Shown here: piece after piece, positions 26,259 through 36,581 of the stretch
Layout of the letters: every line of letters begins with the position of its first letter
How positions within the stretch are numbered: the first letter of the stretch is position 1
From: Actinomycetota bacterium
GTDB taxonomy: Bacteria; Actinomycetota; Actinomycetes; Mycobacteriales; JACQDL01
Reading direction: 5' to 3'
DNA: 64,000 nucleotides
Assembly: GCA_016201065.1 (NCBI GenBank)
Contig: JACQDL010000064.1
Coordinates: forward strand, 1 to 64,000
Program-made: the position numbers and the translations under genes
The notes under the pieces: generated by a model
What the model saw: only the letters and a program-made list of their open reading frames with translations
Databases searched by the model: none
Told to the model about the DNA's origin: nothing

Positions 26259-29222
26259 TCATGCCCGCGGCTTCTCACGCATCTCGAAGGTCTCGATGAC
26301 GTCACCGATCTTGATGTCGTTGTAGCTGACACCAACACCGCACTCGAACCCCTCGCGTACCTCGGTCGCGTCCTCCTTGAACCGCTTCAGCGACTCGACG
26401 GTGAGGTTCTCGGCCACGACCGCGCCGTCGCGGACCAACCGGGCCTTGCTGTGCCGGTTGATCGTGCCGCCGCGGACGTAGGCGCCCGCGATGTTGCCGA
26501 TCCGCGGGACCTTGAAGACCTCGCGGACCTCCGCGGTGCCGAGATGGACCTCCTCGTACTCCGGCTTGAGCATGCCCCTCAGGGCCGCCTCGATCTCCTC
26601 GATCGCCTGGTAGATGACCGAGTAGTAGCGGATGTCGATGCCCGCGCGGTCGGCCATCTCCCGCGCCCTGCCCTCGGGCCGGACGTTGAAGCCGATGATG
26701 ATCGCGTCGGAGGCCGCCGCCAGATCGATGTTGGTCTCGGTGATCGCACCGACCCCGCGGTCGATGATCCGCAGCGCGACCTCGTCACCGGGTACCTCGA
26801 TCTTCAGCAGGGCGTGCTCCAGCGCCTCCACCGAGCCGGAGACGTCGCCCTTGAGGATCAGGTTGAGGTGTTCGGCCCGTCCCTCGGAGAGGACCTTGCC
26901 CCAGTTCTCCAGGCTGATCCGTGGACGCCGGCGGGCCAGCTCCGCGTTGCGCTCCCGAGCCTGCCGCCGCTCGGCGATCTGCCGGGCGACCCGGTCCTCC
27001 TCGACAACGAGGAAGTTGTCCCCCGCGCCGGGCACCGAGGTCAGGCCGAGCACCTGCACCGGGCGCGCCGGGCCGGCGGAGTCGATCTGCTTGCCGGCCT
27101 CGTCGTACATCGCCCGGACCCGGCCGAAGGCGTCACCGGCGACGATCGAGTCGCCGATGCGCAGGGTGCCCCGCTGGACGAGCACGCTCGCCACCGCGCC
27201 ACGGCCGCGGTCGAGGTGCGCCTCGATCGCGATGCCCTCGGCCGGCTGGTCCGGGTTGGCCCGAAGGTCCAGCGCCGCGTCCGCGGTGAGCAGGATCGCC
27301 TCCAGCAGACCCTCGATGTTGATCCGGGACTTCGCCGAGATGTCCACGAACATCGTGTCACCGCCGTACTCCTCGGCGACCAGCTCGTACTCGGTGAGCT
27401 GCTGGCGGATCTTGGCGGGGTTGGCGCCCTCCTTGTCGATCTTGTTGACGGCGACGACGACCGGAACCTCGGCAGCCTTGGCGTGGTTGAGCGCCTCGAC
27501 CGTCTGCGGCATCACGCCGTCATCGGCGGCGACCACCAGCACCACGATGTCGGTGGTCGACGCCCCCCGGGCCCGCATCGCGGTGAACGCCTCGTGGCCC
27601 GGGGTGTCGATGAACGTGATGGCCCGCTTCTCGCCATCGTGGTCGACCTCCACCTGGTAGGCCCCGATGTGCTGGGTGATGCCACCGGCCTCACCCTCGG
27701 CCACCTTGGTGTGCCGGATCGCGTCCAGCAGCTTGGTCTTGCCGTGGTCGACGTGGCCCATCACGGTGACCACCGGCGGCCTGGCGACCAGGGTCTCCTC
27801 GCCGCCGGAGTCCTCGCCGAAGGTGAGGTCGAAGGACTCCAGCAGCTCCCGGTCCTCGTCCTCCGGGCTCACCACCTGGATGACGTAGCCGAGCTCGGAG
27901 CCGAGCATCTGCAACGTCTCGTCGCTGACCGACTGGGTCGCCGTCACCATCTCGCCGAGGTGGAACATGACCTGCACCAGGGACGCCGGATTTGCGTCGA
28001 TCCGCTCAGCGAAGTCGGTCAGCGAGGCGCCGCGTGGCAGCCGCACCGCCGCACCGTTCCCGCGCGGAACCTGGACCCCACCGACCGACGGGGCCTGCAT
28101 GTTGTCGAACTCTTGACGCCGCTGCTTCTTGCTCTTGCGGGCCCGCGCGGGTCCGCGGCCACCGGGTCGACCACCACCGAACCCAGGTCGGCCGCCACCG
28201 CCACCGCCCACGCCAGGCCGGGCGCCGAAACCGCCCCGGCCACCGCCAGCACCCGGACCGCCCGGTCCGGCTGAGGTGCCGCTCCGTCCGGCGAACCCGC
28301 CGCCTGCGCCACCGGCGCCACCACCGGCGCCACCACCACGGAAACCGCCGCCGCCACCGGCACCACCGGGACGGCCACCACCGGCTGGGGCACCGCCCCG
28401 GAAACCCCCACCGCCAGGACGGCCACCAGCGCCGGGCGCGGGACGTGGACCACCCGTGCCACCGGGCCGAGGTGCGGCCGAGCCGGGGCTGGGCCGCGGC
28501 GGGACCATGCCGGGATGCGGTCGCGGCCCACCCGGACGCGGCGGCATGGTGCCTGCTCCGCCGCCCGTGCGAGGTCCCGGACGCGCACCGGCGGGCCGCT
28601 GGCCAGGGCCGGGGCGGCCAGGCATCTGCGGCATCGGCGGCCTACCGCCACCGCCGGGCCGCGGCGGCATCTGCGGTGCGCCGCTGACCCCGAACGGGTT
28701 GTTCCCGGGGCGTGGCCCCGGGCGCGGCGTGCCGGGCTTCGGGGTCGCCGGACGCGGCGGTGCGAACTCCTCAGCCGGAGCGGCCGGAGCGGCCGGCTCG
28801 GCCGGCTCGGCCTGAGGCTTCGGCCGGCGAACCAGGTCGGCTGGCGACGGCCCACCACCGAGACCGGGCCGCGGGGCGTCGGTCTTCGGCGCGAGATCGG
28901 TCGGCTGGGCGACGGGTTGAGCGGGTGCCGCCACGGCCGGAGCGGGCACCGGCGCGGGGGCGCGCCGACCGGACATCGGGTCGGACCCCGTTCCCGGCCC
29001 CGGCTGCCGTGGCGGACGCGGCCGGCCACCGGGCCTGCCCTGCGCCCCGCCGTTGCCGCCACCCGAAGGGAACGCCTCCTTCAGCTTGCGCGCCACCGGA
29101 GGTTCCACCGTCGAGGAAGCACTCTTGACGAACTCCCCCATCTCCTTGAGCTTGGCCAAGACGACCTTGCTCTCCACACCAAGCTCCTTGGCGAGCTCGT
29201 GTACGCGGGCCTTGCCTGCCAC
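26259..29222 (-). CDS. infB: Translation initiation factor IF-2
   Basis: The 987-residue GTPase positions initiator tRNA on the 30S subunit and promotes subunit joining. The N-terminal IF2_N motif ([20 protein letters not shown]) is followed by a very long Pro/Gly/Arg-rich linker to about residue 365. The G domain has [27 protein letters not shown] and VAVNKIDK; domains II-IV run to the C-terminus ([15 protein letters not shown]). The linker is typical of actinobacteria and causes large spurious proline-rich reading frames on the opposite strand. The GTG start has AGGAG four bases upstream. Confidence 0.98.
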   Translation of the reverse strand: MAGKARVHELAKELGVESKVVLAKLKEMGEFVKSASSTVEPPVARKLKEAFPSGGGNGGAQGRPGGRPRPPRQPGPGTGSDPMSGRRAPAPVPAPAVAAPAQPVAQPTDLAPKTDAPRPGLGGGPSPADLVRRPKPQAEPAEPAAPAAPAEEFAPPRPATPKPGTPRPGPRPGNNPFGVSGAPQMPPRPGGGGRPPMPQMPGRPGPGQRPAGARPGPRTGGGAGTMPPRPGGPRPHPGMVPPRPSPGSAAPRPGGTGGPRPAPGAGGRPGGGGFRGGAPAGGGRPGGAGGGGGFRGGGAGGGAGGAGGGFAGRSGTSAGPGGPGAGGGRGGFGARPGVGGGGGGRPGFGGGRPGGRGPARARKSKKQRRQEFDNMQAPSVGGVQVPRGNGAAVRLPRGASLTDFAERIDANPASLVQVMFHLGEMVTATQSVSDETLQMLGSELGYVIQVVSPEDEDRELLESFDLTFGEDSGGEETLVARPPVVTVMGHVDHGKTKLLDAIRHTKVAEGEAGGITQHIGAYQVEVDHDGEKRAITFIDTPGHEAFTAMRARGASTTDIVVLVVAADDGVMPQTVEALNHAKAAEVPVVVAVNKIDKEGANPAKIRQQLTEYELVAEEYGGDTMFVDISAKSRINIEGLLEAILLTADAALDLRANPDQPAEGIAIEAHLDRGRGAVASVLVQRGTLRIGDSIVAGDAFGRVRAMYDEAGKQIDSAGPARPVQVLGLTSVPGAGDNFLVVEEDRVARQIAERRQARERNAELARRRPRISLENWGKVLSEGRAEHLNLILKGDVSGSVEALEHALLKIEVPGDEVALRIIDRGVGAITETNIDLAAASDAIIIGFNVRPEGRAREMADRAGIDIRYYSVIYQAIEEIEAALRGMLKPEYEEVHLGTAEVREVFKVPRIGNIAGAYVRGGTINRHSKARLVRDGAVVAENLTVESLKRFKEDATEVREGFECGVGVSYNDIKIGDVIETFEMREKPRA

Positions 29223-29334
29223 TGGACTCCTCGTCTGAGGCCGGCGGCTGCCCGCTCGACCTCGTCGTTACGGATGAAACGCTGTCATCGCTGGCGCTTC
29301 ACGGGTTGCTCATCCGGTCGACCTACTTCTTCGC

Positions 29335-29670
29335 TCACGCGTCCGAGCTGGTGCTCCGGCGCTGGGCCTCGTGCTCGCGACCGTACTCCGTGACGTACTC
29401 CCGCACCGCCGAAAGGTCGACCGGCCCCGGTATCCGCAGAGCCCGGGGGATCGCCTTCCGCCGCTGCGCGAGGTCCAGGCAGAGCGGATCGCGGTGCACG
29501 GAGGCACCGCGACCAGCCAGCCGACGACGGGGGTCGGGGATGATCCTCAAGTCGGACCCACCCCGCACCGCTACGACGCGTAGCAGATCGGAGATCGTCG
29601 AACGCCGACGACACCCCACGCACGTACGAACGGGACCGTTCAGGGGGGAGGTCGAAACTCGACGAACCAT
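29335..29670 (-). CDS. ylxR: YlxR (DUF448) RNA-binding protein
   Basis: The 111-residue protein carries the YlxR signature PVRTCVGCRRR and a basic surface (RIIPDPRRRLAGRGASVH). YlxR is encoded between nusA and infB in most Gram-positive bacteria; structures show an RNA-binding fold and reports link it to RNase P. The gene follows nusA by eight bases. Its N-terminal ~13 residues before PVRTC are less certain. Confidence 0.93.
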   Translation of the reverse strand: MVRRVSTSPLNGPVRTCVGCRRRSTISDLLRVVAVRGGSDLRIIPDPRRRLAGRGASVHRDPLCLDLAQRRKAIPRALRIPGPVDLSAVREYVTEYGREHEAQRRSTSSDA

Positions 29671-29678
29671 CGATCAGT

Positions 29679-30707
29679 CTACCCCGCTGGCGTTCGATCC
29701 TGTGCGGTGGAGGGTGCCGGTGCGCCGGAGTCCGGCTCCGCGTCACCACGGATGTCGATCCGCCACCCGGTGAGCCTGGCGGCGAGGCGCGCATTCTGCC
29801 CTTCCCGCCCGATCGCGAGCGAGAGCTGGTAGTCCGGCACGACCACCCGGGCGGCCTTGGCGACCGGGTCGACGACCTCGACGCTGATCACTTCGGCCGG
29901 CGACAGCGCGTTGGCGACGAACTGCACCGGATCGTCGGCGGCATCCACAATGTCGATCTTCTCGCCGTGCAGCTCGGAGACCACATTGCGGACCCGGCCG
30001 CCCAGCGGCCCGATGCAGGCGCCCTTGGCGTTGACGTTCGGGTCGGTCGACCGGACCGCAATCTTGGAACGGTGTCCCGCCTCACGGGCAACGGCGGTGA
30101 TCTGCACGGTGCCGTCGGCTATCTCCGGGACCTCAAGGGCGAACAGCTTGCGCACCAGGTTCGGATGGGTACGGCTGATCACGACCTGCGGGCCACGGGC
30201 TCCCCTGGTGACCGACACGACGTAGGCCTTCAGCCGGCTGCCGTGCTGGTAGGACTCACCCGGCACCTGCTCCCCGGGTGGCAGCACCGCCTCGACCTTG
30301 CCGATGTCGAGCAGCACGATGCCGCGCTCCGCGCGGGCCCCGTGGTGCTGGATCACACCATTGACGATGTCGCCCTCGCGGCCGGAGTACTCCCCGAAGG
30401 TCGCCTCGTTCTCGGCATCCCGCAGCCGCTGCAGGATGACCTGCCGCGCGGTCATCGCCGCGATCCGACCGAAGTCGTGCGGAGTGTCGTCGTACTCCCG
30501 GAGCACCTCGCCGCCCGCGCCCAGCTCGGCCGCCCAGACCGTGACCTTCCCCGTCTTCCGGTCGATCTCCACGCGGGCGTGCGTCTGCGCGCCTCCGGTG
30601 TGCCGGTAGGCGGTCAGCAGGGCGGTCTCGATCGCCTCGACGACGGTCTCGAACGACACCTCCTTCTCACGCTCGATGGCGCGCAGTGCCGCGATGTCGA
30701 CGTTCAT
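29679..30707 (-). CDS. nusA: Transcription termination/antitermination factor NusA
   Basis: The 342-residue protein has the RNA-polymerase-binding N-terminal domain ([20 protein letters not shown]), an S1 domain ([12 protein letters not shown]), and two KH domains ([39 protein letters not shown]). It lacks the C-terminal acidic repeats of E. coli NusA, as in all actinobacteria. It binds nascent RNA and sets pausing and termination. It overlaps the rimP stop by four bases (ATGA). Confidence 0.98.
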   Translation of the reverse strand: MNVDIAALRAIEREKEVSFETVVEAIETALLTAYRHTGGAQTHARVEIDRKTGKVTVWAAELGAGGEVLREYDDTPHDFGRIAAMTARQVILQRLRDAENEATFGEYSGREGDIVNGVIQHHGARAERGIVLLDIGKVEAVLPPGEQVPGESYQHGSRLKAYVVSVTRGARGPQVVISRTHPNLVRKLFALEVPEIADGTVQITAVAREAGHRSKIAVRSTDPNVNAKGACIGPLGGRVRNVVSELHGEKIDIVDAADDPVQFVANALSPAEVISVEVVDPVAKAARVVVPDYQLSLAIGREGQNARLAARLTGWRIDIRGDAEPDSGAPAPSTAQDRTPAG

Positions 30708-31201
30708 GGCTGCTCATCCTCCTCCGACGCACCGCCTGGCCGCGTGAACTCCACCTGCACGGTGCCCGGCCCGAGCCTGGCGTGCTCGATCTCATGGGTG
30801 GCACCGTCGATGTCGAGCACGACACACCGGTCGTCCGCCCGCAGCACCCGCCCCTCGACCGAGCCGAGCTCGGCAACCGTCACCCGGGCCCGCCGCCCCG
30901 CCGCGCGCCGCCAGTGCCGCGGCTCGGTCAGCGGACGGTCCACCCCTGGTGAGGTCACCTCCAGCAGGTATGGCACCGAGCCGAGCAGCCCCTCGTGCTC
31001 GTCGAGGACCCGGGAGATGGCACGGCTGATCTCGGCCACCGCGTCCAGGGACACGCCGTTGTCGCCGTCCACCACGATCCGGACCAGGCTCCGGCGGCCC
31101 GCCCGGCTGACCGTGACGGCATCAAGGTCGTACCCGGCGGCGGTCACCACGGGGTGGAGCAGCGCAGCAAGATCGCCTCGCTGGTGGGTTCCAGCCGTCA
31201 T
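30704..31201 (-). CDS. rimP: Ribosome maturation factor RimP
   Basis: The 165-residue protein contains [20 protein letters not shown], the [20 protein letters not shown] motif and [13 protein letters not shown], all RimP hallmarks. It assists 30S assembly together with RbfA and RimM, also encoded here. The ATG at 31201 is chosen over longer in-frame options because the conserved domain starts within 20 residues. First gene of the rimP-nusA-ylxR-infB operon, divergent from the lipoprotein gene. Confidence 0.95.
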   Translation of the reverse strand: MTAGTHQRGDLAALLHPVVTAAGYDLDAVTVSRAGRRSLVRIVVDGDNGVSLDAVAEISRAISRVLDEHEGLLGSVPYLLEVTSPGVDRPLTEPRHWRRAAGRRARVTVAELGSVEGRVLRADDRCVVLDIDGATHEIEHARLGPGTVQVEFTRPGGASEEDEQP

Positions 31202-31373
31202 CGAGTCCCCTCGCCTGGTCGCTGTGGAGTTGTCATCGCTCCGCGGAGGGCACCCGCCCGCCGACCGGCCGGCCGGACCCGCGGCGGCGCTGCCCACGGC
31301 GAGGGTAGCCGGTCCGACGCGCGGATACGACGCACGGGCCGACGAGCCACCATCTGACAGGATGGGCAGCGCC

Positions 31374-31976
31374 ATGCCAGCTCTGACACCGACCCGACCG
31401 CGCCGGCTGTCTCGCCGCGTGGCGCTGGTCGCGCTGGCCGCCGGCGTGGGCCTGGTGGTCACCGGCTGCGGTTCCGGTGCGGCGGGCGGCACCCCCCACC
31501 CGACCCCGCTCCCGGACCCGCTGCTCCCCGATCTGGAGGACGAGCGGCGGCTGCTGGCCGCCTACGAGGCCACGATGGCGGCATTCCCGTCCCTCGTGGA
31601 TCGGCTCGCCCCGCTGAGGACCAACCACGCCGCGCATGTGGCGGCCCTGGCACGCGCGATCGGCGTACCGCGGGGGGCTCGCCCGTCATCGATCGAGGCG
31701 ACGATGGCGACGCCCGGCCCGGACCTGCCGATCCGCCCCGATACGAGCGGTGCGACCGGCCCTCCCGGTACGACCGGCCCTCCCGGTCCCGGTCCCGGTC
31801 CGGCCACCGGCATCGCAGGCACGCCGGAGTCCGCCGTGGCCGCGCTGCGGCAGCAGGAGCGGGACGCGATGGCCGCCCGCACCGAGTCAGCGGTTCGCGC
31901 CGCCGGCCCGCGCGCGGCGCTGCTCGCCAGCATCTCGGCCGGCTCGGCGTGTCACGAGGCGGTGCTGGGGTGGTGA
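31374..31976 (+). CDS. Lipoprotein with degenerate ferritin-like helices
   Basis: The 200-residue protein has a lipoprotein signal (RRVALVALAAGVGLVVTGC, lipobox VTGC). The mature part shows helices with DLEDERRLLAAYEATMAAF, LRTNHAAHVAALARAIG, a Thr/Gly/Pro-rich loop (about residues 120-145), then ALRQQERDAMAARTE and SAGSACHEAVL. The placement of Glu and His resembles a four-helix ferritin-like bundle split by a flexible loop. Its stop overlaps the start of the DUF4439 gene, a ferritin-like family, so the two may be partners or paralogues. ATG 31374 is favoured over 31362. Function unknown. Confidence 0.7.
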   Translation: MPALTPTRPRRLSRRVALVALAAGVGLVVTGCGSGAAGGTPHPTPLPDPLLPDLEDERRLLAAYEATMAAFPSLVDRLAPLRTNHAAHVAALARAIGVPRGARPSSIEATMATPGPDLPIRPDTSGATGPPGTTGPPGPGPGPATGIAGTPESAVAALRQQERDAMAARTESAVRAAGPRAALLASISAGSACHEAVLGW

Positions 31977-32407
31977 GCAACCCAGACCCGCTCGACGCGC
32001 TCCAGCGCACGCTTGCCGCCGAGCATGCCGCCGTGTGGGGGTACGGCATGGTCGGTGCCGTGCTCGTCGGCCAGCAGCGGGCTGCGGCCCGTGCCGCCGA
32101 TACCGCGCACCGGGACCAGCGTGACCTGCTCGCCGACCTCGTGCGGGCCCGGGGCGCCCGGCCCCGCACCGCGGAACCGGCGTACGAGGTGCCATTTCCG
32201 GTCCGGTCGGCTGCCGACGGGGAACTGCTGGCCGGGCAGCTCGAAGACCGCACCGCCGCGGCGTGGCACTACCTGGTCGGTGCCGCCGACACCGCCGACC
32301 TCCGGCGTACCGCGGTCGCCGGTTTGACCGCCGCTGCGGTCCGAGCCACCCGATGGCGCTGGATCGTCACACCGGACAACCCGACCGTGCCCTTCCCGGG
32401 CCAGTAG
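31973..32407 (+). CDS. DUF4439 ferritin-like protein
   Basis: The 144-residue protein begins LDALQRTLAAEHAAVWGYGM and has a second helix AHRDQRDLLADLVRARGARP and a third ELLAGQLEDRTAAAWHYLVG, the DUF4439 pattern of a ferritin-like four-helix bundle. Glu and His occur at helix positions where di-metal enzymes bind iron, but the full set of six ligands is not evident. The GTG start overlaps the lipoprotein stop (GTGA). It has no signal peptide, so it is probably cytoplasmic while its neighbour is outside. Role unknown. Confidence 0.8.
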   Translation: MSNPDPLDALQRTLAAEHAAVWGYGMVGAVLVGQQRAAARAADTAHRDQRDLLADLVRARGARPRTAEPAYEVPFPVRSAADGELLAGQLEDRTAAAWHYLVGAADTADLRRTAVAGLTAAAVRATRWRWIVTPDNPTVPFPGQ

Positions 32408-32425
32408 ACGCGCGGCGGGCGGCCG

Positions 32426-33145
32426 TCAGGGAGCCACCCGCCAGCTGTCGACAAGGCCGAGCAACTCCGACAGCCGGGGCACCACCGCATCCGGAACGCC
32501 CTGGGTATGGCCACGCTCACTGGCCGGAATCGCGCTGTGCGGGACATGGACGGCCCGCATTCCCACCGATCGCGCGCCGTGGACGTCTTCGAACAGCCGA
32601 TCGCCGACGAAGACGACGCGGCCTGGCTCCACGACGTCCACCGCAGCCAGTGCCGCCCGGAACGCCTCGGGGTGCGGCTTGGCCCACGGGATCTCGCTGG
32701 AGTAGACCGCACCATCGATCAGCTCCAGCAGGCCATCCCGCTGGAGCACCCGCTCGTGCTCGGTCCGGGGCCACAGCGTGTTGGACAGCACGCCGATCCG
32801 GATCCCACGGGATCGCAGGGCCCGGAAGAGCGGCAGCACAGCGGGATCGGAGTGGGTGTACGGCTCCCAGAACGCGAACAGCTCGGGCAACGCCCTCTCG
32901 GTGAGCACGTCCGGCCCGACGGTGAGCTCGGCGAGCGTGAACACCTCGTCCACGGTCGCACTCGCGTGATCCGTGCGGACCCGGGCCCACAGCGCCGCCT
33001 CGGCTGCGAGCAGCCGCTCGGCCACGTCCTCGGCCCGGTCCGGGTCGAGAACCCGGGCGACCGCGCGCCAGCACGCCCGGATGTCCACCGTGTGCCAAGG
33101 CGTCAGGGTGCCACCCCAGTCGAAGATCACCGCATCAACGCCCAT
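32426..33145 (-). CDS. HAD superfamily hydrolase with FDWGGT motif
   Basis: The 239-residue protein has the HAD core: nucleophile Asp9 in AVIFDWGGTLT, motif II IGVLSNTLW, motif III Lys in PWAKPHPEAF and motif IV VVFVGDRLFEDVHGARSVGM. The second Asp of the DxD motif is Gly here (D-W-G), a variant found in several actinobacterial HAD proteins; it would weaken the usual phosphatase chemistry. Otherwise the cap and length fit subfamily IA. It is convergent with the DUF4439 gene. Substrate unknown. Confidence 0.85.
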   Translation of the reverse strand: MGVDAVIFDWGGTLTPWHTVDIRACWRAVARVLDPDRAEDVAERLLAAEAALWARVRTDHASATVDEVFTLAELTVGPDVLTERALPELFAFWEPYTHSDPAVLPLFRALRSRGIRIGVLSNTLWPRTEHERVLQRDGLLELIDGAVYSSEIPWAKPHPEAFRAALAAVDVVEPGRVVFVGDRLFEDVHGARSVGMRAVHVPHSAIPASERGHTQGVPDAVVPRLSELLGLVDSWRVAP

Positions 33146-33199
33146 TGACCAGATCCTGACATCAGCGCACCGAGCGGTGCAGGTGGATGAGTGGGTTGG

Positions 33200-33233
33200 C
33201 CAGAACAGCAGTCTGTCCAGAACAGCGGCCTGC
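33200..33233 (-). repeat. 17-bp tandem repeat just past the GNAT gene
   Basis: CCAGAACAGCAGTCTGT (33200-33216) and CCAGAACAGCGGCCTGC (33217-33233) differ at three positions; a partial third copy overlaps the GNAT stop. No promoter or gene is seen in it. A short GCACC/GGTGC hairpin lies about 25 bases further on. Confidence 0.7.
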
Positions 33234-34073
33234 TCAGAACAATACGGTGGAGAAGACGCCGACCTCCCGAAAGCCGCAGCGCCGGTAGGCGGCCCGGGCC
33301 GACGCGTTGAAATCGTTGACGTAGAGGCTGACCGACGGTGCGATGTCCCGCAGCGCATGCGAGACGACCGCCGCCGTGCCCGCGGTACCGAGCCCGCGGC
33401 CACGTTGGGCCGGGCTGACCCACACGCCCTGGATCTGGCAGGTCCGGTCGCCCACGGCACCGATCTCCGCCTTGTACACCACCTCACCGTGCTCGATCCG
33501 GGCGAGCACCCGCCCCTGCCGAACCAGGTCGCCGACCCGCCGCCGGTATCCCACCCCACCGTCGGCGCCGGTCGGGGACACCCCGATCTCCTCGGTGAAC
33601 ATCGCCACGCACGCCGGTAGCAGGATGTCCAGCTCGCTCGGGTGCACCGGCCGGACGGCGCCGTCCGGCTGCACCGGCGGCTCGGCCGTCGTGACCAGCA
33701 GTGGCTGCCGGGACCGGATCGCGCGGGCAGGCCCCCAGTGTGACCGGAGCAGCTCCCACAGTGGGCCGACCGCCGACCTGGTCCCCACGATGGAGGAGCA
33801 CCGCCGACCTTGCCGGCTCGCGCGCTCGGCGAAGGCCCGCAATGCCACGGGCGAGCTGCCGACCGGCACCAGGTTGGCGCCCGCGTAGCAGGCCGCCTCC
33901 AGCACGGACCCGCCATAGCCCCAGACCTCCGCGCCGAGCCGGCGCGGCGCCAGCCCGGCGGCACTGATCCGGCCGGCGACGAAGCAGTTCACGATCGGAT
34001 CGGTGGCGATCAGCTCCGCCATGGCCGGTAGGTCCCGGTCATCGAGGAGACGCAGGCCGCCGAGCTCAAGCAC
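33234..34073 (-). CDS. GNAT acetyltransferase with N-terminal DUF4081
   Basis: The 279-residue protein has an N-terminal half (ELGGLRLLDDRDLPAMAELI ... CYAGANLVPVGSSPVAL) typical of DUF4081, fused to a GNAT acetyltransferase: IQGVWVSPAQRGRGLGTAGT holds the acetyl-CoA loop (QRGRGLG) and SLYVNDFNASARAAYRRCGF the C-terminal strand and helix. The acceptor is unknown. In many actinobacteria this gene follows ispG, as here (80 bases). The ATG start is unambiguous. Confidence 0.9.
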   Translation of the reverse strand: MLELGGLRLLDDRDLPAMAELIATDPIVNCFVAGRISAAGLAPRRLGAEVWGYGGSVLEAACYAGANLVPVGSSPVALRAFAERASRQGRRCSSIVGTRSAVGPLWELLRSHWGPARAIRSRQPLLVTTAEPPVQPDGAVRPVHPSELDILLPACVAMFTEEIGVSPTGADGGVGYRRRVGDLVRQGRVLARIEHGEVVYKAEIGAVGDRTCQIQGVWVSPAQRGRGLGTAGTAAVVSHALRDIAPSVSLYVNDFNASARAAYRRCGFREVGVFSTVLF

Positions 34074-34153
34074 CTCCTCAGCCTATCGGCCGAGCCGGCC
34101 GATCACCGACGCAGCGACCCGGGGCTCCGCCCGGTGCGGTGCGTCGGCGCCCG

Positions 34154-35311
34154 TCACGGCACCGAGACGGTGGGCGGGCCGGCCAGGGTGCCGGTGGCCC
34201 TGAGCTGATCGGCCAGCCGCAGGGCCTCCCCGATCAGCGTCTCCACGATCTGCTCCTCGGGAACCGTCCTGATCACCTCGCCGCGCACGAAGATCTGACC
34301 CTTCCCGTTGCCGGCGGCCACCCCGAGATCGGCTTCCCGCGCCTCCCCCGGCCCGTTGACGACACACCCCATCACGGCCACCCGGAGCGGCACGTCCAAC
34401 CCGTCCAGGCCGGCATGGACCCGCTCGGCCAGGGTGTAGACATCCACCTGAGCCCGACCGCAGGACGGGCACGACACGATCTCCAGCCCACGCTGCCGCA
34501 GGTTGAGGGCCTCCAGGATCGCGATGCCGACCTTGACCTCCTCCACCGGGGGTGCCGACAGTGACACCCGGATGGTGTCCCCGATCCCGCGGGAGAGCAA
34601 CGCCCCGAACGCCACCGCCGACTTGATGGTCCCCTGGAACGCCGGCCCGGCTTCGGTGACGCCGAGATGCAACGGGTAGTCGCACCGCTCGGCGAGCAGC
34701 TCGTAGGCGGCCACCATCACCACCGGGTCGTTGTGCTTGACCGAGATCTTCAGATCCCGGAAGCCGTGCTCCTCGAACAGCCCGCACTCCCACAGCGCCG
34801 ACTCCACCAGCGCGTGCGGGGTTGCCCGACCGTGCTTGGCCAGCAGCCGGGCGTCGAGACTGCCGGCGTTCACCCCGATCCGGATCGGCACACCGGCGGC
34901 CGACGCCGCGGCGGCGATCTGTGCCACCTTGTCGTCAAAGGCCCTGATGTTGCCGGGGTTGACCCGCACGGCCGCGCAACCAGCATCGATCGCCGCGAAG
35001 ACGTACCTCGGCTGGAAGTGGATGTCGGCGATCACCGGGATCGGTGACTTCGCCGCGATGATCGGCAGCGCCTCGGCGTCGTCATGGCTGGGCACCGCGA
35101 CCCGGACGATCTGGCAGCCGGCGGCCGTCAGCTCGGCGATCTGCTGCAGCGTGCCGTTGACGTCCGCGGTCACGGTGGTGGTCATCGACTGCACGCTGAT
35201 CGGCGCGCCAGCACCGACCAGCACGCCGCCGACGTTGATCTGGCGGGTCGGTCGCCGGGGCGCCAGCGGTGGCGACGCCGGCGCCGGTAGGCCCAAGTCC
35301 ACTGTGGTCAC
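34154..35311 (-). CDS. ispG: 4-hydroxy-3-methylbut-2-enyl diphosphate synthase (flavodoxin-type)
   Basis: The 385-residue iron-sulfur enzyme makes HMBPP in the MEP isoprenoid pathway. The TIM-barrel N-terminus has [20 protein letters not shown]; the cluster-binding region has [14 protein letters not shown] and [16 protein letters not shown] with three conserved Cys. Together with dxr two genes upstream this gives two MEP-pathway steps in one operon, feeding the lipid carriers used by the glycosyltransferases and peptidoglycan synthesis. Confidence 0.98.
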   Translation of the reverse strand: MTTVDLGLPAPASPPLAPRRPTRQINVGGVLVGAGAPISVQSMTTTVTADVNGTLQQIAELTAAGCQIVRVAVPSHDDAEALPIIAAKSPIPVIADIHFQPRYVFAAIDAGCAAVRVNPGNIRAFDDKVAQIAAAASAAGVPIRIGVNAGSLDARLLAKHGRATPHALVESALWECGLFEEHGFRDLKISVKHNDPVVMVAAYELLAERCDYPLHLGVTEAGPAFQGTIKSAVAFGALLSRGIGDTIRVSLSAPPVEEVKVGIAILEALNLRQRGLEIVSCPSCGRAQVDVYTLAERVHAGLDGLDVPLRVAVMGCVVNGPGEAREADLGVAAGNGKGQIFVRGEVIRTVPEEQIVETLIGEALRLADQLRATGTLAGPPTVSVP

Positions 35312-35342
35312 GGTTCAGACTCGCCTCACTGCCGGATGCGGC

Positions 35343-36581
35343 TCACTGGAACGGGTTGGCGATGGGGTTCACCAGGTCGGCGAGGATCGTCAGCACCGAT
35401 ATCCCGCCGACCAGGACGACGAAGGCCACCATCACCGGTGCCAGCGTGGCCGGATCGATGCGACCCGGGTCCTGGCGGCCAAGCAGCCGGGCCACGCCGG
35501 AGCGGGCCCGTTCGAACAGCAACACCGCGATGTGCCCGCCGTCCAGCGGGAGCAGCGGCAGCATGTTGAAGATCCCGATGAAGATGTTGATGCTCGCCAG
35601 CAACAGGAAGAAGGTGAGCACCGAACCGGCCTCCAGGGCCTGCCCACCCAGCTTCGAGGCGCCCACCACGCTGATCGGCGAGTTGGGGTCGCGGGGCTTG
35701 CCGGACAGCGCCTCGAACAGCGCCGGAACCTTCGCCGGGAACTGGCCGAGCGCGTCGACGGTGCGTCCCATCAGGTCGAGGGTGAACCCGCCGGTCGCGC
35801 CGACGCCCGCGATCGGACCGTAGCCGATCGTGGCCGGCGGAAGCTTCGCCTCCGTGGCCAGCACACCGACGCTGGCCATCCCGCTTGCGTCGTGGGGCTC
35901 GCCGGGCAACGCGGGACGGTTGGCCCGGCCGATGTTGACGACGGTGCCGCGGGTGACACCGTCGCGCACGTAGTCCACCCGCAGCGCGCTACCCGGATGG
36001 GTCCGGATCGCCAGCACCACCCGGTCCCAGGTCGCTGTGGGCTCCCCGCCCACCGCGACGATCCGGTCACCGGCGGCGAGTCCGGCCAGCCTGGCCGGGG
36101 ACGCGGGGTCGGTCGCCGTGCACTGGTGCACCGTCCCGTTCGGATCGACCGTCTGAATGCAGTCGGCGACCCGCCCGATCACCGGAGCGATGGTGGGATC
36201 GGTGTTCGGCAGCCCGGCCGTGATCGCCACGCCGTAGAGGATCACCAGCGCGAGCCCGATGTGGGTCACCGAACCGGCCGACATCACGACCACACGCTTC
36301 CATGTCGCGAACCGCCAGAACGCCCGAGGCTCGTCGTCGGCGGGCAGTTCCTCCGCGTGCGACATGCCGGCGATCTCCACGAACCCGCCGAGCGGGATCG
36401 CCTTGACGCCGTACTCCGTCTCGCCCTTCCGGAACGACCACAGGGTCCGTCCGAAACCGAGGAAGTAGCGTCGCGCGTTCATGCCGAAGGCCTTGGCGGT
36501 CAGCAGGTGCCCGAACTCGTGCGCGGCGATCGAGACCGCCAGCCCCACCGCGAACAGGACCACACCGGTCACGAACGTCAT
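35343..36581 (-). CDS. rseP: Site-2 zinc metalloprotease (RseP/Rip1-like, M50)
   Basis: The 412-residue membrane protein has the HEFGH zinc motif in the first span (about residues 21-25), a PDZ domain in the middle ([16 protein letters not shown]) and [12 protein letters not shown] near the C-terminus with the third zinc ligand Asp. Rip1 of mycobacteria, the likely counterpart, cuts anti-sigma factors and controls cell-envelope lipid genes. The ATG overlaps the dxr stop (ATGA). Its position between dxr and ispG is conserved in actinobacteria. Confidence 0.95.
   Translation of the reverse strand: MTFVTGVVLFAVGLAVSIAAHEFGHLLTAKAFGMNARRYFLGFGRTLWSFRKGETEYGVKAIPLGGFVEIAGMSHAEELPADDEPRAFWRFATWKRVVVMSAGSVTHIGLALVILYGVAITAGLPNTDPTIAPVIGRVADCIQTVDPNGTVHQCTATDPASPARLAGLAAGDRIVAVGGEPTATWDRVVLAIRTHPGSALRVDYVRDGVTRGTVVNIGRANRPALPGEPHDASGMASVGVLATEAKLPPATIGYGPIAGVGATGGFTLDLMGRTVDALGQFPAKVPALFEALSGKPRDPNSPISVVGASKLGGQALEAGSVLTFFLLLASINIFIGIFNMLPLLPLDGGHIAVLLFERARSGVARLLGRQDPGRIDPATLAPVMVAFVVLVGGISVLTILADLVNPIANPFQ

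Noticed and set aside
28129-28815. Proline-rich plus-strand frame opposite infB
   Set aside because: It is the complement of the Gly/Pro-rich linker of IF-2 and has no start context.
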